Virus record (IMG/VR): IMGVR_UViG_3300044632_001580
Location: 1 to 47,641 of that record
Source of the DNA: a virus
Reading direction: 5' to 3' (one strand)
DNA: 47,641 bases
Shown here: positions 33,689 to 42,660 of the stretch, piece after piece
Position numbering within the stretch: position 1 is the first letter of the stretch
Layout of the letters: the number at the start of each line of letters is the position of its first letter
Translations under genes and position numbers: made by a program
The notes under the pieces: generated by a model
Database searches by the model: none
The model's input: the letters and a program-made list of their open reading frames with translations, nothing else
What the model was told of the DNA's origin: nothing

Positions 33689-35446
33689 TTGGAAACAGGA
33701 ACTTCACATTTAAGTATTGAACAAAAAGCCCTAAGTATTTTAGAAAATTATGAAGGGTCAAATAACTATATACTTAAAATTAAAAAACAATGTGAGACAA
33801 ACAAAAAACACATCCCAACTAGAGCTCAATGTGAGTATATAATAACTTATTATACCACAACTCCAAAAGTTGCCAAAAAATGGGTGGATATTGATTCTTA
33901 TTTTTCACAAAAACTTGTCGAGGATAATCCATTTATAAAAGAGCCTGATAAAATTTATGTAGAAAAAATTTTAATAGAAAAAGATAAATCTTATCATATT
34001 TGGGGTAAGATTCATAGTGGTGAAACTATTCATGATTTTTGGATACCTAAAGCCGCGATTGTTAAACAATATAAAGAAAATGTAATTGAGGTCGATTATT
34101 CTAAGTATCAAAATCGACTCCCCTTATCTCACCAAAAAGAAGCGATAGAAAAACTATTAAAAAATGATAAATTCATTTTAGCGGACGATATGGGATTAGG
34201 TAAAACTACCTCAACAGTAATTGCAAGTTTAGAAAGTGGTGCTAAAAAAATATTGATAATTTGTCCAGCGTCTTTAAAAATCAATTGGGAAAGAGAAATT
34301 AAAAATTATACAGATAAAAATATTTTTATTTGTGAAGGTAAAAAATATGAGGACAGTGATTTTGTAATTACAAATTATGATATCCTTAAAAATTTTTACG
34401 ACCCAAAGGACAAAGAAAATTCATTAATATTCAAATCAAATTTTGATTTAATCATAATTGATGAAGCACATTATGTTTCTAACGCTCAGGCACAAAGAAC
34501 CAAAATTATAATGGACTTAACTAAGAATGTTAAAAAACTTTGGTTATTAACAGGTACTCCAATGACATCAAGACCAATGAATTACTACAATCTTTTAAAA
34601 TTAATTGATAGTCCTGTTAGTCAGAATTGGATGGCGTACGCAATTAGATATTGTAACGGATATCAATTTAGGGTTGGTAATAAAAAAGTTTGGAATGTTA
34701 CAGGTGCATCAAATTTAGAAGAACTTAGAGAAAGAACTTCTCGTCAAATTTTAAGAAGACTAAAAACAGATGTTTTAGATTTACCTGAAAAAATAATGAC
34801 CCCTGTTTATTTGAGATTAAAATCAAAATTTTATGAAGGATTAATGGGTGAGTACTATGATTGGTATAATAATAGACAAGAAGAATCTAAATCACTTTCA
34901 ATACAGTTTACAAAATTAATGAAAGTAAGACAAGTTATTGCCGAAGAAAAAATACCAACAACAATTGAGTTAGCTGAAAATATTTTAGAACAAGGTAAAA
35001 AAGTAATCATTTTTAGTAATTTTACAGAACCTCTAAAAAAAATACATGAACATTTTGGTAAAAAATCAGTTTATTTAGATGGGTCAACTACAAAACCCGC
35101 AAGACAGGATGCTGTTGACAGATTTCAAACTGATGAAAAAGTTCAAGTATTTTGTGGTAATATTAAAGCCGCAGGTGTTGGTTTAACATTAACCGCGGCT
35201 GAGGCGTGTATTATGAATGATTTATCTTTCGTACCCGCAGACCATTCACAAGCTGAAGATAGAGCGTACCGATATGGTCAAAAAAATTCAGTTTCCGTAT
35301 ATTACCCAATTTTTGAAAATACAATTGAAGGGGTAATTTATGACATTTTAGATAACAAGAAAAAAATAATAGGAACTGTAATGGGTGACGACGGAACGTC
35401 CTCGGATATTGTTGAACAAATACTTAACGAAATCAATAGTAAGTAA
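33689..35446 (+). CDS. SNF2-family DNA helicase/translocase
   Basis: About 585 aa. Motifs in order: Q-like LSHQKEAIEKLL near 147, Walker A LADDMGLGKTT at 164-174, ICPASLKINWEREI (Ia), Walker B DEAH at 258-261, LLTGTPMTSRP (III), VIIFSNFTEPLKKIHEHFGK (IV), VYLDGSTTKPARQDAVDRFQ, AGVGLTLTAAEACI (V) and QAEDRAYRYGQ (VI). These mark a SMARCAL1/HARP-like SNF2 translocase, which could remodel forks or reanneal strands, perhaps doing part of what UvsW does in T4. No ATG fits: the frame opens after TAA at 33671 and offers TTG at 33689 or ATT at 33680. It heads the plus-strand cluster. Confidence 0.9.
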   Translation: METGTSHLSIEQKALSILENYEGSNNYILKIKKQCETNKKHIPTRAQCEYIITYYTTTPKVAKKWVDIDSYFSQKLVEDNPFIKEPDKIYVEKILIEKDKSYHIWGKIHSGETIHDFWIPKAAIVKQYKENVIEVDYSKYQNRLPLSHQKEAIEKLLKNDKFILADDMGLGKTTSTVIASLESGAKKILIICPASLKINWEREIKNYTDKNIFICEGKKYEDSDFVITNYDILKNFYDPKDKENSLIFKSNFDLIIIDEAHYVSNAQAQRTKIIMDLTKNVKKLWLLTGTPMTSRPMNYYNLLKLIDSPVSQNWMAYAIRYCNGYQFRVGNKKVWNVTGASNLEELRERTSRQILRRLKTDVLDLPEKIMTPVYLRLKSKFYEGLMGEYYDWYNNRQEESKSLSIQFTKLMKVRQVIAEEKIPTTIELAENILEQGKKVIIFSNFTEPLKKIHEHFGKKSVYLDGSTTKPARQDAVDRFQTDEKVQVFCGNIKAAGVGLTLTAAEACIMNDLSFVPADHSQAEDRAYRYGQKNSVSVYYPIFENTIEGVIYDILDNKKKIIGTVMGDDGTSSDIVEQILNEINSK

Positions 35447-35454
35447 GTATTTAT
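35447..35454 (+). promoter_or_regulatory. Candidate late promoter element GTATTTAT before the SOD gene
   Basis: GTATTTATTATTG precedes the SOD ATG, beginning immediately after the helicase stop codon. It shares the TATTTAT core with the other late leaders, here on the plus strand. Confidence 0.4.
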
Positions 35455-35459
35455 TATTG

Positions 35460-36170
35460 ATGAAATCATTAAATTTATTATCAGAATCTTTACAGAAAAA
35501 AATAACAGGTGATATAGTATTACCTGAAACAAAGTATTTTATCAATGAAATGAAAACCATAGGTATCGATAAATTACCGTATGGTTATGCATCTCTTCGT
35601 AGGTTTATTGACCCTGAAACTATGAAGTTTCATTATCAAAAACATTATAAAGGGTACGTAAAAAAATTAAACTCAGCGTTACGAAAAAGAGATTACGGTG
35701 ATGTTGAGTTAGAAAATATTGTTAAACAAATTTCAAAATATAATACCGTAATTAGAAATAATGCGGGTGGAGCATTTAATCACGCACTTTTTTGGAAAAT
35801 GTTATCTCCAACACCTCAAAAACCATACGGTGAAATTTTAGAAAAAATTAAAAAAGATTTTGGTTCTTATAGAGAATTTAAAGAAAGGTTTGAGTCTGTT
35901 GCAAAAAAAAGATTTGGTTCTGGATGGATATGGTTAGTAATAACAAAAAGTGGTAAATTAAAAGTGATGTCTACTCAAAACCAAGACAATCCATTGATGA
36001 ATATATTTGACAGAGGTGGGTTCCCAATTTTAGGGTTAGATTTATGGGAACATGCATATTATTTAAAATATCAAAATAAAAGAGACGAATATATTACAAA
36101 TTTTTGGGATGCGGTAAATTGGAAATTCATAAATGAACTTTATTTATCTAAAACTAAAAAGTCAAATTGA
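35460..36170 (+). CDS. sodA: Mn/Fe superoxide dismutase, Mn-type, with N-terminal extension
   Basis: A 236-aa enzyme converting superoxide to peroxide and oxygen. All four metal ligands are present: H58 in MKFHYQKHYKGY, H108 in AFNHALFW, and D194 and H198 in LGLDLWEHAYY. Q175 in STQNQDNPLM is the Mn-type second-sphere glutamine, and GSGWIWLV is the usual core strand. The family normally starts just before LPYGYASL, yet here about 38 extra residues precede it (MKSLNLLSESLQKKITGDIV and on). They include L-S-E followed by S, matching the prohead protease consensus. The frame is open further upstream into the helicase gene; the ATG at 35460 avoids that overlap. The gene lies between the helicase and gp13 genes. 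Enzyme identity is certain, packaging is inferred. Confidence 0.96.
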   Translation: MKSLNLLSESLQKKITGDIVLPETKYFINEMKTIGIDKLPYGYASLRRFIDPETMKFHYQKHYKGYVKKLNSALRKRDYGDVELENIVKQISKYNTVIRNNAGGAFNHALFWKMLSPTPQKPYGEILEKIKKDFGSYREFKERFESVAKKRFGSGWIWLVITKSGKLKVMSTQNQDNPLMNIFDRGGFPILGLDLWEHAYYLKYQNKRDEYITNFWDAVNWKFINELYLSKTKKSN

Positions 36171-36178
36171 TATTTATA
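36171..36178 (+). promoter_or_regulatory. Candidate late promoter element TATTTATA before gp13
   Basis: GATATTTATAAATA lies ten bases before the gp13 ATG, immediately after the SOD stop codon. It carries the recurring core. Confidence 0.45.
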
Positions 36179-36188
36179 AATAAAAACT

Positions 36189-37310
36189 ATGTCAGTAATT
36201 GCAGAACCATACAGAAGTGATTTATATACTAAAGTACGTCACGTATTAGGAGCTCCCCTACGTTCAATAGAACTTGAGGACGAACAAATGGACACTTTAT
36301 TAGAATTTTCAATAGGTGATTATTCACAATATGTTCAAAACTTTTTAATTGAGTCTCAGTGGGCTCAATTATGGGGATTAAATATGGACACTCAATCATT
36401 ATCAAGAGCGTTTGTAACTAAAGATTTTAATTTAGAACAAAGATACTCGTACGCCTATTCTAAAATTGTAGGATTACAAGCTGGAGGTGATTGGGTTTTG
36501 AAAAAAGATTATATACAATTATCTCCAGGTCAACAAATTTATGAAGTTCCCGCAGGTAGAGAAATTAATGAATTACTTTGGTTTACACCTGCCGAGTTAA
36601 ATAATATTTTATTTGACCCTTGGAGTTTTGGAGCATTAGGAGGTCCAGGTTTAGGTGGTCCCGCAGGTTACTCCCAAATGGGTTACTCAGGTTCATATTT
36701 CATGATGCCGGCATTTGATATGTTATTAAGGATGCAAGAAATAAACATCCAAAGAAGAATTATTGCGGGTGATTTAACTTATAGAATTACGGCTTTACCT
36801 GATGGTAAAAAGGGTATACATTTAATGCAGACACCTGGAGGTAGATTTGATTTTGGTAACTCAACTTTAATGAGAGGTAAAGTTTGGTATTGGTATTATG
36901 ATGTCGGTCCTGCTGATAGAGATAAATGTTTAAAACAAAATCCTGATATAATACGATTACCATCTGATGTACCACAAGATTCTATGTCTTGGGTTGATTT
37001 AAATAATCCCGCACAACAATGGGTGAGAAGATATTTTATTGCAAGTTGTAAAGAAACTTTATCTAAAGTAAGAGGTAAATATTCAGGAAATTTAAAAACC
37101 CCTGATTCTGAATTAACAATGGATTATACTTCGTTAGCTACTGAAGGTAAGGATGAAAAATTAAAACTGATTGAGGAATTAATTGGAGCTGAAGGTATTT
37201 TAACAAGATTAAAACCTGAAAAAGTGATGGAAAGGGAAGCTTTAACTGCTGAAAATTTAAACAAACAAATGAAGTTTAGAGCATTCCCAAGACAAATATA
37301 TGTAATTTAA
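36189..37310 (+). CDS. 13: Neck protein gp13-like
   Basis: A 373-aa protein. The N-terminus VRHVLGAPLRSIELEDEQMD followed by LEFSIGDYSQYV aligns in pattern with T4 gp13 ([20 protein letters not shown]). A Gly-rich middle (ALGGPGLGGPAGYSQMGYSG) and DMLLRMQEINIQRRIIAGDL correspond to the gp13 region with GGMG and MGMMQDML. The C-terminus WVRRYFIASCKETLSKVRGK matches the conserved [20 protein letters not shown] helix. Gp13 and gp14 form the neck joining head and tail. The gene is on the opposite strand from the gp14/gp15-like genes. It is longer than T4 gp13 (309 aa). Confidence 0.88.
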   Translation: MSVIAEPYRSDLYTKVRHVLGAPLRSIELEDEQMDTLLEFSIGDYSQYVQNFLIESQWAQLWGLNMDTQSLSRAFVTKDFNLEQRYSYAYSKIVGLQAGGDWVLKKDYIQLSPGQQIYEVPAGREINELLWFTPAELNNILFDPWSFGALGGPGLGGPAGYSQMGYSGSYFMMPAFDMLLRMQEINIQRRIIAGDLTYRITALPDGKKGIHLMQTPGGRFDFGNSTLMRGKVWYWYYDVGPADRDKCLKQNPDIIRLPSDVPQDSMSWVDLNNPAQQWVRRYFIASCKETLSKVRGKYSGNLKTPDSELTMDYTSLATEGKDEKLKLIEELIGAEGILTRLKPEKVMEREALTAENLNKQMKFRAFPRQIYVI

Positions 37311-37313
37311 TTT

Positions 37314-37646
37314 ATGCCAACTTTAAAAACACAACCTGAAAAAAGAATAATCAACGGAATTGAAAAATTAGTATCAACAAAAGTAATTACTAGTGAACCT
37401 GAATACACACCTAGTGGTGAGTTTTTAGTTATTACCGTGGATTCCGACCAAGTTTTAATTAGATTAAACTCTGAGTTATGTGACCACATAATTATCAAAG
37501 CGTTAACTGAAACAAGGATTGTACCTGATAAATTTAAAATTGATAGAGAATACGATGATATGGTAATCGGAAAAGGTGCCAGTGTTGAATTGTGTTTTGT
37601 CTTCAACACTTGGTACGTTATTTCATCTGACGGTGTAAAAGATTAA
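37314..37646 (+). CDS. Hypothetical protein after gp13
   Basis: A 110-aa, beta-rich protein (SGEFLVITVDSDQVLIRLNS, then SVELCFVFNTWYVISSDGVK) starting three bases after gp13. The composition and terminal FNTWYVISSDG strand resemble small virion or decoration proteins, but no family is recognised. Coexpression with gp13 suggests a virion role. It ends two bases from the convergent DNA polymerase gene, with no visible terminator between them. Confidence 0.75.
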   Translation: MPTLKTQPEKRIINGIEKLVSTKVITSEPEYTPSGEFLVITVDSDQVLIRLNSELCDHIIIKALTETRIVPDKFKIDREYDDMVIGKGASVELCFVFNTWYVISSDGVKD

Positions 37647-37648
37647 TA

Positions 37649-40444
37649 TCAAACCATTTCTTCCCACCCTTCTTCAGCAAGTTCGTAAATGTATTCAGGA
37701 TTAATTCCTCGTTTACCCCAATATACCATTTCTTGGTCTGTAATAGTTAACAAGTCCTCAATACTATCTTGGTCAGCGGGTTCAAAAGGAACACCATTAA
37801 TCAATTTACATTGGTCTTTAGTAAACAAACCTCTGTCTTTAGGGTCAGTAACTATTAGATTATTTCTAACTTCTTCACCAAATACAATTAACAATGGCTC
37901 AATTCTTTTGTTAAAAGTAACGATTGCTCTCGACACATTATATTCACCTGTCATATTAGGATTTGACTCCAATTCAGATGGGTTAAGACGATAACAATTA
38001 AGTTTTACATACGATTCAACCATTTCACGAGGTATTTTACCATATCCTTCCATCATATTATCCAAATCAGATTGTGCCCACCCTTTTTTAGGTTTATTAA
38101 CCTTTTGAACATCTCCGTGTGATGCTTTAACCCCATTATTGACATAGAATATTACATCACCTAAACTCACCGCAATACCATCACGGATTGCAAGTTCCAT
38201 ATGTGCCATACGAGACATCTCATTACCCGCTTTGGTCTTTTCCTTTGAACGTTTTTTATAATCATCAATTGATAACTTAACCTTTGCTCTTTGGGCAATT
38301 TTCATCAATGGAATTCGTTGGTTAAAAATTACTTCTAAGTATTCGTAATACCACTCAACAAATGATTGACCATCACCTTCTAACAACATCTTAATCCCCT
38401 TATCCAAAAAATCCTCAATATAAAGTGGTAGTTTCTTACTCTTGATTGAGTTACCTGTAAGTTTAATCTTACCGTTATGTTCCATCGTTGCGTAGTTCTT
38501 ACGAGCAATGTTCATACAGGATTTCCAAGTTCCATCACAATCAAGTCCCATTGCACCTTTCATAAACATATCGTTAAACTCGGCAACATCAGCATCATAA
38601 CCTTTATATTCTTTACCTTCCTTAACCAACCAGTTATTACCCTTACCGATGTATCTTCTATCATCCACACCACCTTCAGGTAACGAGAAGTTCATACCAT
38701 CCGTATCACATACAAGAGGGGTATATCCTCGTTTCATAAAGAAACGTAACATCTGACGAAGGTATTGTCGTCCTGTACAGGTAATCTGTTCACCCATATA
38801 CATATCACCCCAGTGATATACTTGTGGTGCCGATAGAGCTCCAAACATTGAGTTGATGAAAATCTTAATAGGTAATTGTTTTCTGTCGTAAGATGTTGAT
38901 TGTTTCTTATCTATATCAGCATATTCTTTAGCCAAATTTTTATACTTGATACGAGTGTTACGGAAATAATTTAACATACCTTTCATTGCACCTGTAATGT
39001 CACAGGTTGGAAACACATCGTGAACAAGTTGTATTGAAGGGTAAAGTGACGAAAAGTCAAGTTTTAATACATCAGTAGAAAATCCTACTTTAAGTAGTCG
39101 TGATAATCCACCAACAAACTCTGTTTTCTCATTCTTTGCAGGAATTGCCAATTTGTGTTTGTATGACCAAGCTCTCATTTGGATTTCCCATAATGTCGCA
39201 GTTCCCATAGTAGAAACCCTTTCATATGTTGTGGGAACCAAAGACGCAAGTAGGAATGAACCTTGGTTAAATTCTTCATCAACCGTTAGAGTCTCTTCCA
39301 AGTCATCGTCAAGATATCTCTCAACCAAATCATCACCTGTTGTTTTAATATAAACATTTGAGTGTTTAGAACATGCTTCGTCAATTGTGGGGTCAACTCC
39401 CACTTTCTTATATTTTCCGTTTTGGATATTCAACCAATACTCTTCTTTTTTTGCGTAAAATGGACCAATATCTGTGTGGTCAATATAAACACGGTCAGCA
39501 GCTTCGGCTTTAATATATTGGGTAATATACTTCAAACCCGCGGATTTGATAGATGAGTTAATTGCTTGAGCTCTTCTAACTGCGTGTAATGTATCTACCA
39601 CATTATAACCCCACATGGATGTTTGATTAAATCTTTCAACCTCATTTGCAAGTTTCAACATACTTTCAGATTGTTTGATTGGGTTGATTGGATTAAGAGT
39701 TTTAGCAACTTTCTTAATGTCCAACTTTAAAGCCTTTGCTCTTTCAAATATCCAAAACCAGTCAAAGTTAAATCCGTTGTAAGATGCGATGATACTTGGT
39801 TTAAGTTCATCTATGGTATTAAAGAATTTGATAATACCTTCCCTCTCTTGGTCTTCAGTTGAACATTCAATTACCTGACTAAAACCTTTATTGGTTTTCA
39901 TCCCTATCATAAAAATACGACCGTCTTTTGGTTCTAATGCGGTCGTCTCCAAGTCAAATACAAACCTCGTGATACTATTGTAATCATCAAATCCTTTGAA
40001 TAGACGCTTCTCCTTTGTAACCAAGAACTGTTCAACAGGTGGTAGAATAAGGATTAATCCTTTAGTTTTCTCACCCCAAGGGTCAACTCCCCCATCTCTA
40101 AAAAATTGAATAAGGGAACGGTAACCATTAAGAGATTTAACCATAAATGTTAAACCTTTCTCCAATCTTTCATTACCATCAGTACGTAATTTTTCAATGA
40201 CAATCTTATGTTTTGTCATTGCCTCTTTTTGTAATGCTTTTGACGATTGGTAAAAGTTTAACCCGCGTAAGTCACCAACCCAAGCGAATGGGATAAAAGT
40301 ATCTTTTTTAATTTGTTTACCGTGAATTGGGTGCTCTATAATTTTCCAAACACAATCTTTGACATAATCGTATTCAACACCGATTATATATTTTTCATCA
40401 TCATTTCCTTGTAGGAAATTTTCAATTTCTTCGTTAGATATCAT
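37649..40444 (-). CDS. 43: DNA polymerase, family B, T4 gp43-like
   Basis: A 931-aa replicative polymerase with proofreading. Exo I is FVFDLETTALEP (D164, E166). Exo II is ASYNGFNFDWFW (N223, D228). Polymerase motif A is LKLDFSSLYPSI near residue 460, motif B KIFINSMFGALSAPQV near 525, and motif C VCDTDGMNFSLP (DTD) near 580. The Lys-rich thumb and C-terminus complete the protein, and the size is close to T4 gp43 (898 aa). All catalytic residues are present, with no intein or split. It is transcribed toward the gp13 cluster, away from the other replication genes. No clamp or clamp-loader genes lie here. No TATTTAT element precedes it. Confidence 0.96.
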   Translation of the reverse strand: MISNEEIENFLQGNDDEKYIIGVEYDYVKDCVWKIIEHPIHGKQIKKDTFIPFAWVGDLRGLNFYQSSKALQKEAMTKHKIVIEKLRTDGNERLEKGLTFMVKSLNGYRSLIQFFRDGGVDPWGEKTKGLILILPPVEQFLVTKEKRLFKGFDDYNSITRFVFDLETTALEPKDGRIFMIGMKTNKGFSQVIECSTEDQEREGIIKFFNTIDELKPSIIASYNGFNFDWFWIFERAKALKLDIKKVAKTLNPINPIKQSESMLKLANEVERFNQTSMWGYNVVDTLHAVRRAQAINSSIKSAGLKYITQYIKAEAADRVYIDHTDIGPFYAKKEEYWLNIQNGKYKKVGVDPTIDEACSKHSNVYIKTTGDDLVERYLDDDLEETLTVDEEFNQGSFLLASLVPTTYERVSTMGTATLWEIQMRAWSYKHKLAIPAKNEKTEFVGGLSRLLKVGFSTDVLKLDFSSLYPSIQLVHDVFPTCDITGAMKGMLNYFRNTRIKYKNLAKEYADIDKKQSTSYDRKQLPIKIFINSMFGALSAPQVYHWGDMYMGEQITCTGRQYLRQMLRFFMKRGYTPLVCDTDGMNFSLPEGGVDDRRYIGKGNNWLVKEGKEYKGYDADVAEFNDMFMKGAMGLDCDGTWKSCMNIARKNYATMEHNGKIKLTGNSIKSKKLPLYIEDFLDKGIKMLLEGDGQSFVEWYYEYLEVIFNQRIPLMKIAQRAKVKLSIDDYKKRSKEKTKAGNEMSRMAHMELAIRDGIAVSLGDVIFYVNNGVKASHGDVQKVNKPKKGWAQSDLDNMMEGYGKIPREMVESYVKLNCYRLNPSELESNPNMTGEYNVSRAIVTFNKRIEPLLIVFGEEVRNNLIVTDPKDRGLFTKDQCKLINGVPFEPADQDSIEDLLTITDQEMVYWGKRGINPEYIYELAEEGWEEMV

Positions 40445-40532
40445 AAATTAAATTTTGGTATATTAGCATCCGAATTATAGGTCGGAGTTTACCTTAGATT
40501 TAAACTTAATTTAAAAATAAATAAATGTCAAA

Positions 40533-42278
40533 TTACACACTAAAATGAACATTCCAAATATCACTATTTTGACCAAACCCTTTAAACGGTGTATTAGATG
40601 ACGCAACATTTGTTATTGTGTACGGAGGTGTTTTAGATATATTATAAATTTGACCAGTCCCTGACGATACATAAAACTCTGAATTTGAAACAAAAATACC
40701 TGAAGGGTTACTTATATTATTTGTTAAATTAATTTGTACTTCAACTGTAGATGGATTTGACAATGGTAAATTTAAATTATATTGAGTTAATAAAAAGTCG
40801 TTATTAGTAACATTAGACGTAATAACAATAAGTCTATTTGTTGTTGTTTTAATTATACCACCAGTAGTAAATCTTCCATATGGTAATACCGCAAGTGATG
40901 TAAAGCTAGAATTTTCTGTAGATATTTGTCTTATTTCATTTCCATTTCCTGCTGAAAAATTGTTTTTAGAAACAATAAGAGATGTGGTTGATAAAGCAAC
41001 AAATGACCTGTCAAAATTTCCAGATAAAGTTAATAAACTTATATTTGATGAATTAGGACTTGAATTATATCGTATAGTCTGATATCCGTTAAAATAGAAA
41101 TGTCTAATTTCACCTGTGGTTGTTGAAAATCCTTTTGAATACCAAGAAGTTGGGGTTGTCGTAATTAGTGTGGTAGTTGTAAAATTGTTAACATAATTGC
41201 CAGGGTAAACATATTGACAAACAGTATTATAAATTGAACCATTTGGATAAACCAAAGTATAAAAAGAACCAACCACAGTTGTTACTGGGAATTTTGTTGG
41301 GGTAATTGTTGGGGTTACTGTATTTGTTGGAGTAATACTAGGTGTTATTGTATTTGTTGGTGTATTTGTTGGTGTAATCGAGTTAGTAGGGGTATTTGTT
41401 GGCGTAATTGAGTTAGTAGGTGTAACTGTTGACGTATTAGTTACGGACGGGGTCATGGCTGGCGTTGAAGTATTTGTAGGAGTTACAGTTACAGTTGGAG
41501 TAGGGGTAGGGGTAGTAGTATTTGTTGGAGTTTGTGTTTTAGTCGGTGTTTTTGTATTTGTAGGAGTTGTAGTCGTTGTCGGAGTTTGAGTATTAGTTGG
41601 TGTATTAGTTGGTGTTTGAGTTAATGTTGAGGTCATTGTTGGTGTATTAGTCGGAGTAGTTGTGTTAGTTGGTGTTTGGGTTAGTGTTGCGGACATTGTT
41701 GGAGTAGAAGTAGGTGTTGGGGTTTTAGTATTATCTGGAGTAGGTGTTGGAGTTGAGGTCGTTGTTGGTGTTACAGTTGGAGTAACTGTTACCGTACTTG
41801 TTGGGGTCGCAGTGCTAGAAGGTGTGTTTGGAGGGGTTACAGGTATTGGTATTGGTAATACTTGGTCACAACAAGGATACTCTACCTCATAACTATTTGC
41901 AAATGAGTATCCATCTATTGAAAAACTATCAATTATATTAACAAAAACTCTATCTCTTATTTTAAAAACAACTGAACCGTTTGTATCAACTATTGATAAT
42001 TCTACCACATATCTACCTAATTTTTTTGTTTCTTCGTTTTTAAATTGATACTCAACAAAATAAAGTATTTTTGTGTCATCATACTCAGATTGTCCTGTAA
42101 CAATTGAACATGGTCTACTTGCGAATTTTATTTCCGAATTTACAGGGTCAATTAATGTTATATAACTTGAGGTTACGCCGCTTAAATTTTGTATGTTATT
42201 AAAATCGCTCCTACCATCTTGAAATATTTCAAATTTCAATAAAGGTAACGTCGCATTCTTTTTTATAAAAAATTCCAT
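40533..42278 (-). CDS. Fibre/adhesin-like protein with Pro/Thr-repeat stalk (581 aa)
   Basis: Three regions. Residues about 1-125 match the small downstream-type domain also found in the 122-aa neighbour: [20 protein letters not shown] against [20 protein letters not shown]. This resembles a BppU-type N-terminal Ig-like domain of receptor-binding proteins. Residues about 146-330 are a low-complexity stalk of [19 protein letters not shown] repeats. Residues about 335-581 form a beta-rich head ([30 protein letters not shown]-like strands), possibly propeller-like. The architecture, anchor-stalk-head, fits a virion-attached fibre or decoration protein. The start overlaps the stop of the 122-aa gene (TAATG), giving translational coupling. 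Glycosyltransferase genes follow upstream on the same strand. Confidence 0.8.
   Translation of the reverse strand: MEFFIKKNATLPLLKFEIFQDGRSDFNNIQNLSGVTSSYITLIDPVNSEIKFASRPCSIVTGQSEYDDTKILYFVEYQFKNEETKKLGRYVVELSIVDTNGSVVFKIRDRVFVNIIDSFSIDGYSFANSYEVEYPCCDQVLPIPIPVTPPNTPSSTATPTSTVTVTPTVTPTTTSTPTPTPDNTKTPTPTSTPTMSATLTQTPTNTTTPTNTPTMTSTLTQTPTNTPTNTQTPTTTTTPTNTKTPTKTQTPTNTTTPTPTPTVTVTPTNTSTPAMTPSVTNTSTVTPTNSITPTNTPTNSITPTNTPTNTITPSITPTNTVTPTITPTKFPVTTVVGSFYTLVYPNGSIYNTVCQYVYPGNYVNNFTTTTLITTTPTSWYSKGFSTTTGEIRHFYFNGYQTIRYNSSPNSSNISLLTLSGNFDRSFVALSTTSLIVSKNNFSAGNGNEIRQISTENSSFTSLAVLPYGRFTTGGIIKTTTNRLIVITSNVTNNDFLLTQYNLNLPLSNPSTVEVQINLTNNISNPSGIFVSNSEFYVSSGTGQIYNISKTPPYTITNVASSNTPFKGFGQNSDIWNVHFSV
41287..41840 (-). 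repeat. Degenerate tandem repeat encoding the Pro/Thr stalk
   Basis: About 550 bases of imperfect GTTGGTGTA-like short repeats (plus-strand view), built from units encoding TPTNT and similar. The plus strand is strikingly G/T-rich and C-poor here, unlike its surroundings, so slippage or recombination could change stalk length. Confidence 0.85.
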
Positions 42279-42646
42279 TAAGTGGTTATTGTTGATTCGG
42301 TAACGTTTATGAATAATTTATCTCTTATTGGTAATAAAAGAGTTCCATTTTCAGATTTTAACAAAAACTCACCTTCAAATCTTCCTGATTTAGACGTGTC
42401 ATTTTTTGAAAATTTATAGTAAATATAATATTCAACATCAGAGTTTGGTTCTAAAAATATTTTTTCAACAAAACCGGCAGAAGAATTTAATATTTTATAA
42501 CTTCCATTATTAATGTCTTTCATTGAAAAGTATAATACAGATTCCTCAATAATTTGTAACATAGTGTCAATATCGTGTTTACCGTCTTTAACAACTTGCA
42601 TCTTTAATATAGGTAAAGTGGTATTTTGACCAATATAGAATTCCAT
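42278..42646 (-). CDS. Small Ig-like (BppU-type N-domain) protein paralogous to the stalk protein's N-terminus
   Basis: 122 aa ([72 protein letters not shown]). It aligns along its whole length with residues 1-125 of the adjacent fibre-like protein, including the closing IRD+(L/V)F(I/V)N(V/I) strand. It is therefore a stand-alone copy of the same anchor domain and could compete for, or cap, the same attachment site. Its stop overlaps the next start codon (TAATG). A GTATATTTAT element lies 14 bases upstream. Confidence 0.75.
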   Translation of the reverse strand: MEFYIGQNTTLPILKMQVVKDGKHDIDTMLQIIEESVLYFSMKDINNGSYKILNSSAGFVEKIFLEPNSDVEYYIYYKFSKNDTSKSGRFEGEFLLKSENGTLLLPIRDKLFINVTESTITT

Positions 42647-42660
42647 TTATTGTTTTTACA

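Noticed and set aside
35385-35459. Longer SOD frame starting inside the helicase gene
   Set aside because: It overlaps the helicase end by over 60 bases and its residues look like read-through of another frame; the ATG at 35460 with a late-type leader fits better.
41662-41892. Plus-strand Val/Gly-rich ORF in the repeat region
   Set aside because: It is the reverse strand of the Pro/Thr repeat; its composition is a shadow of the real stalk gene.
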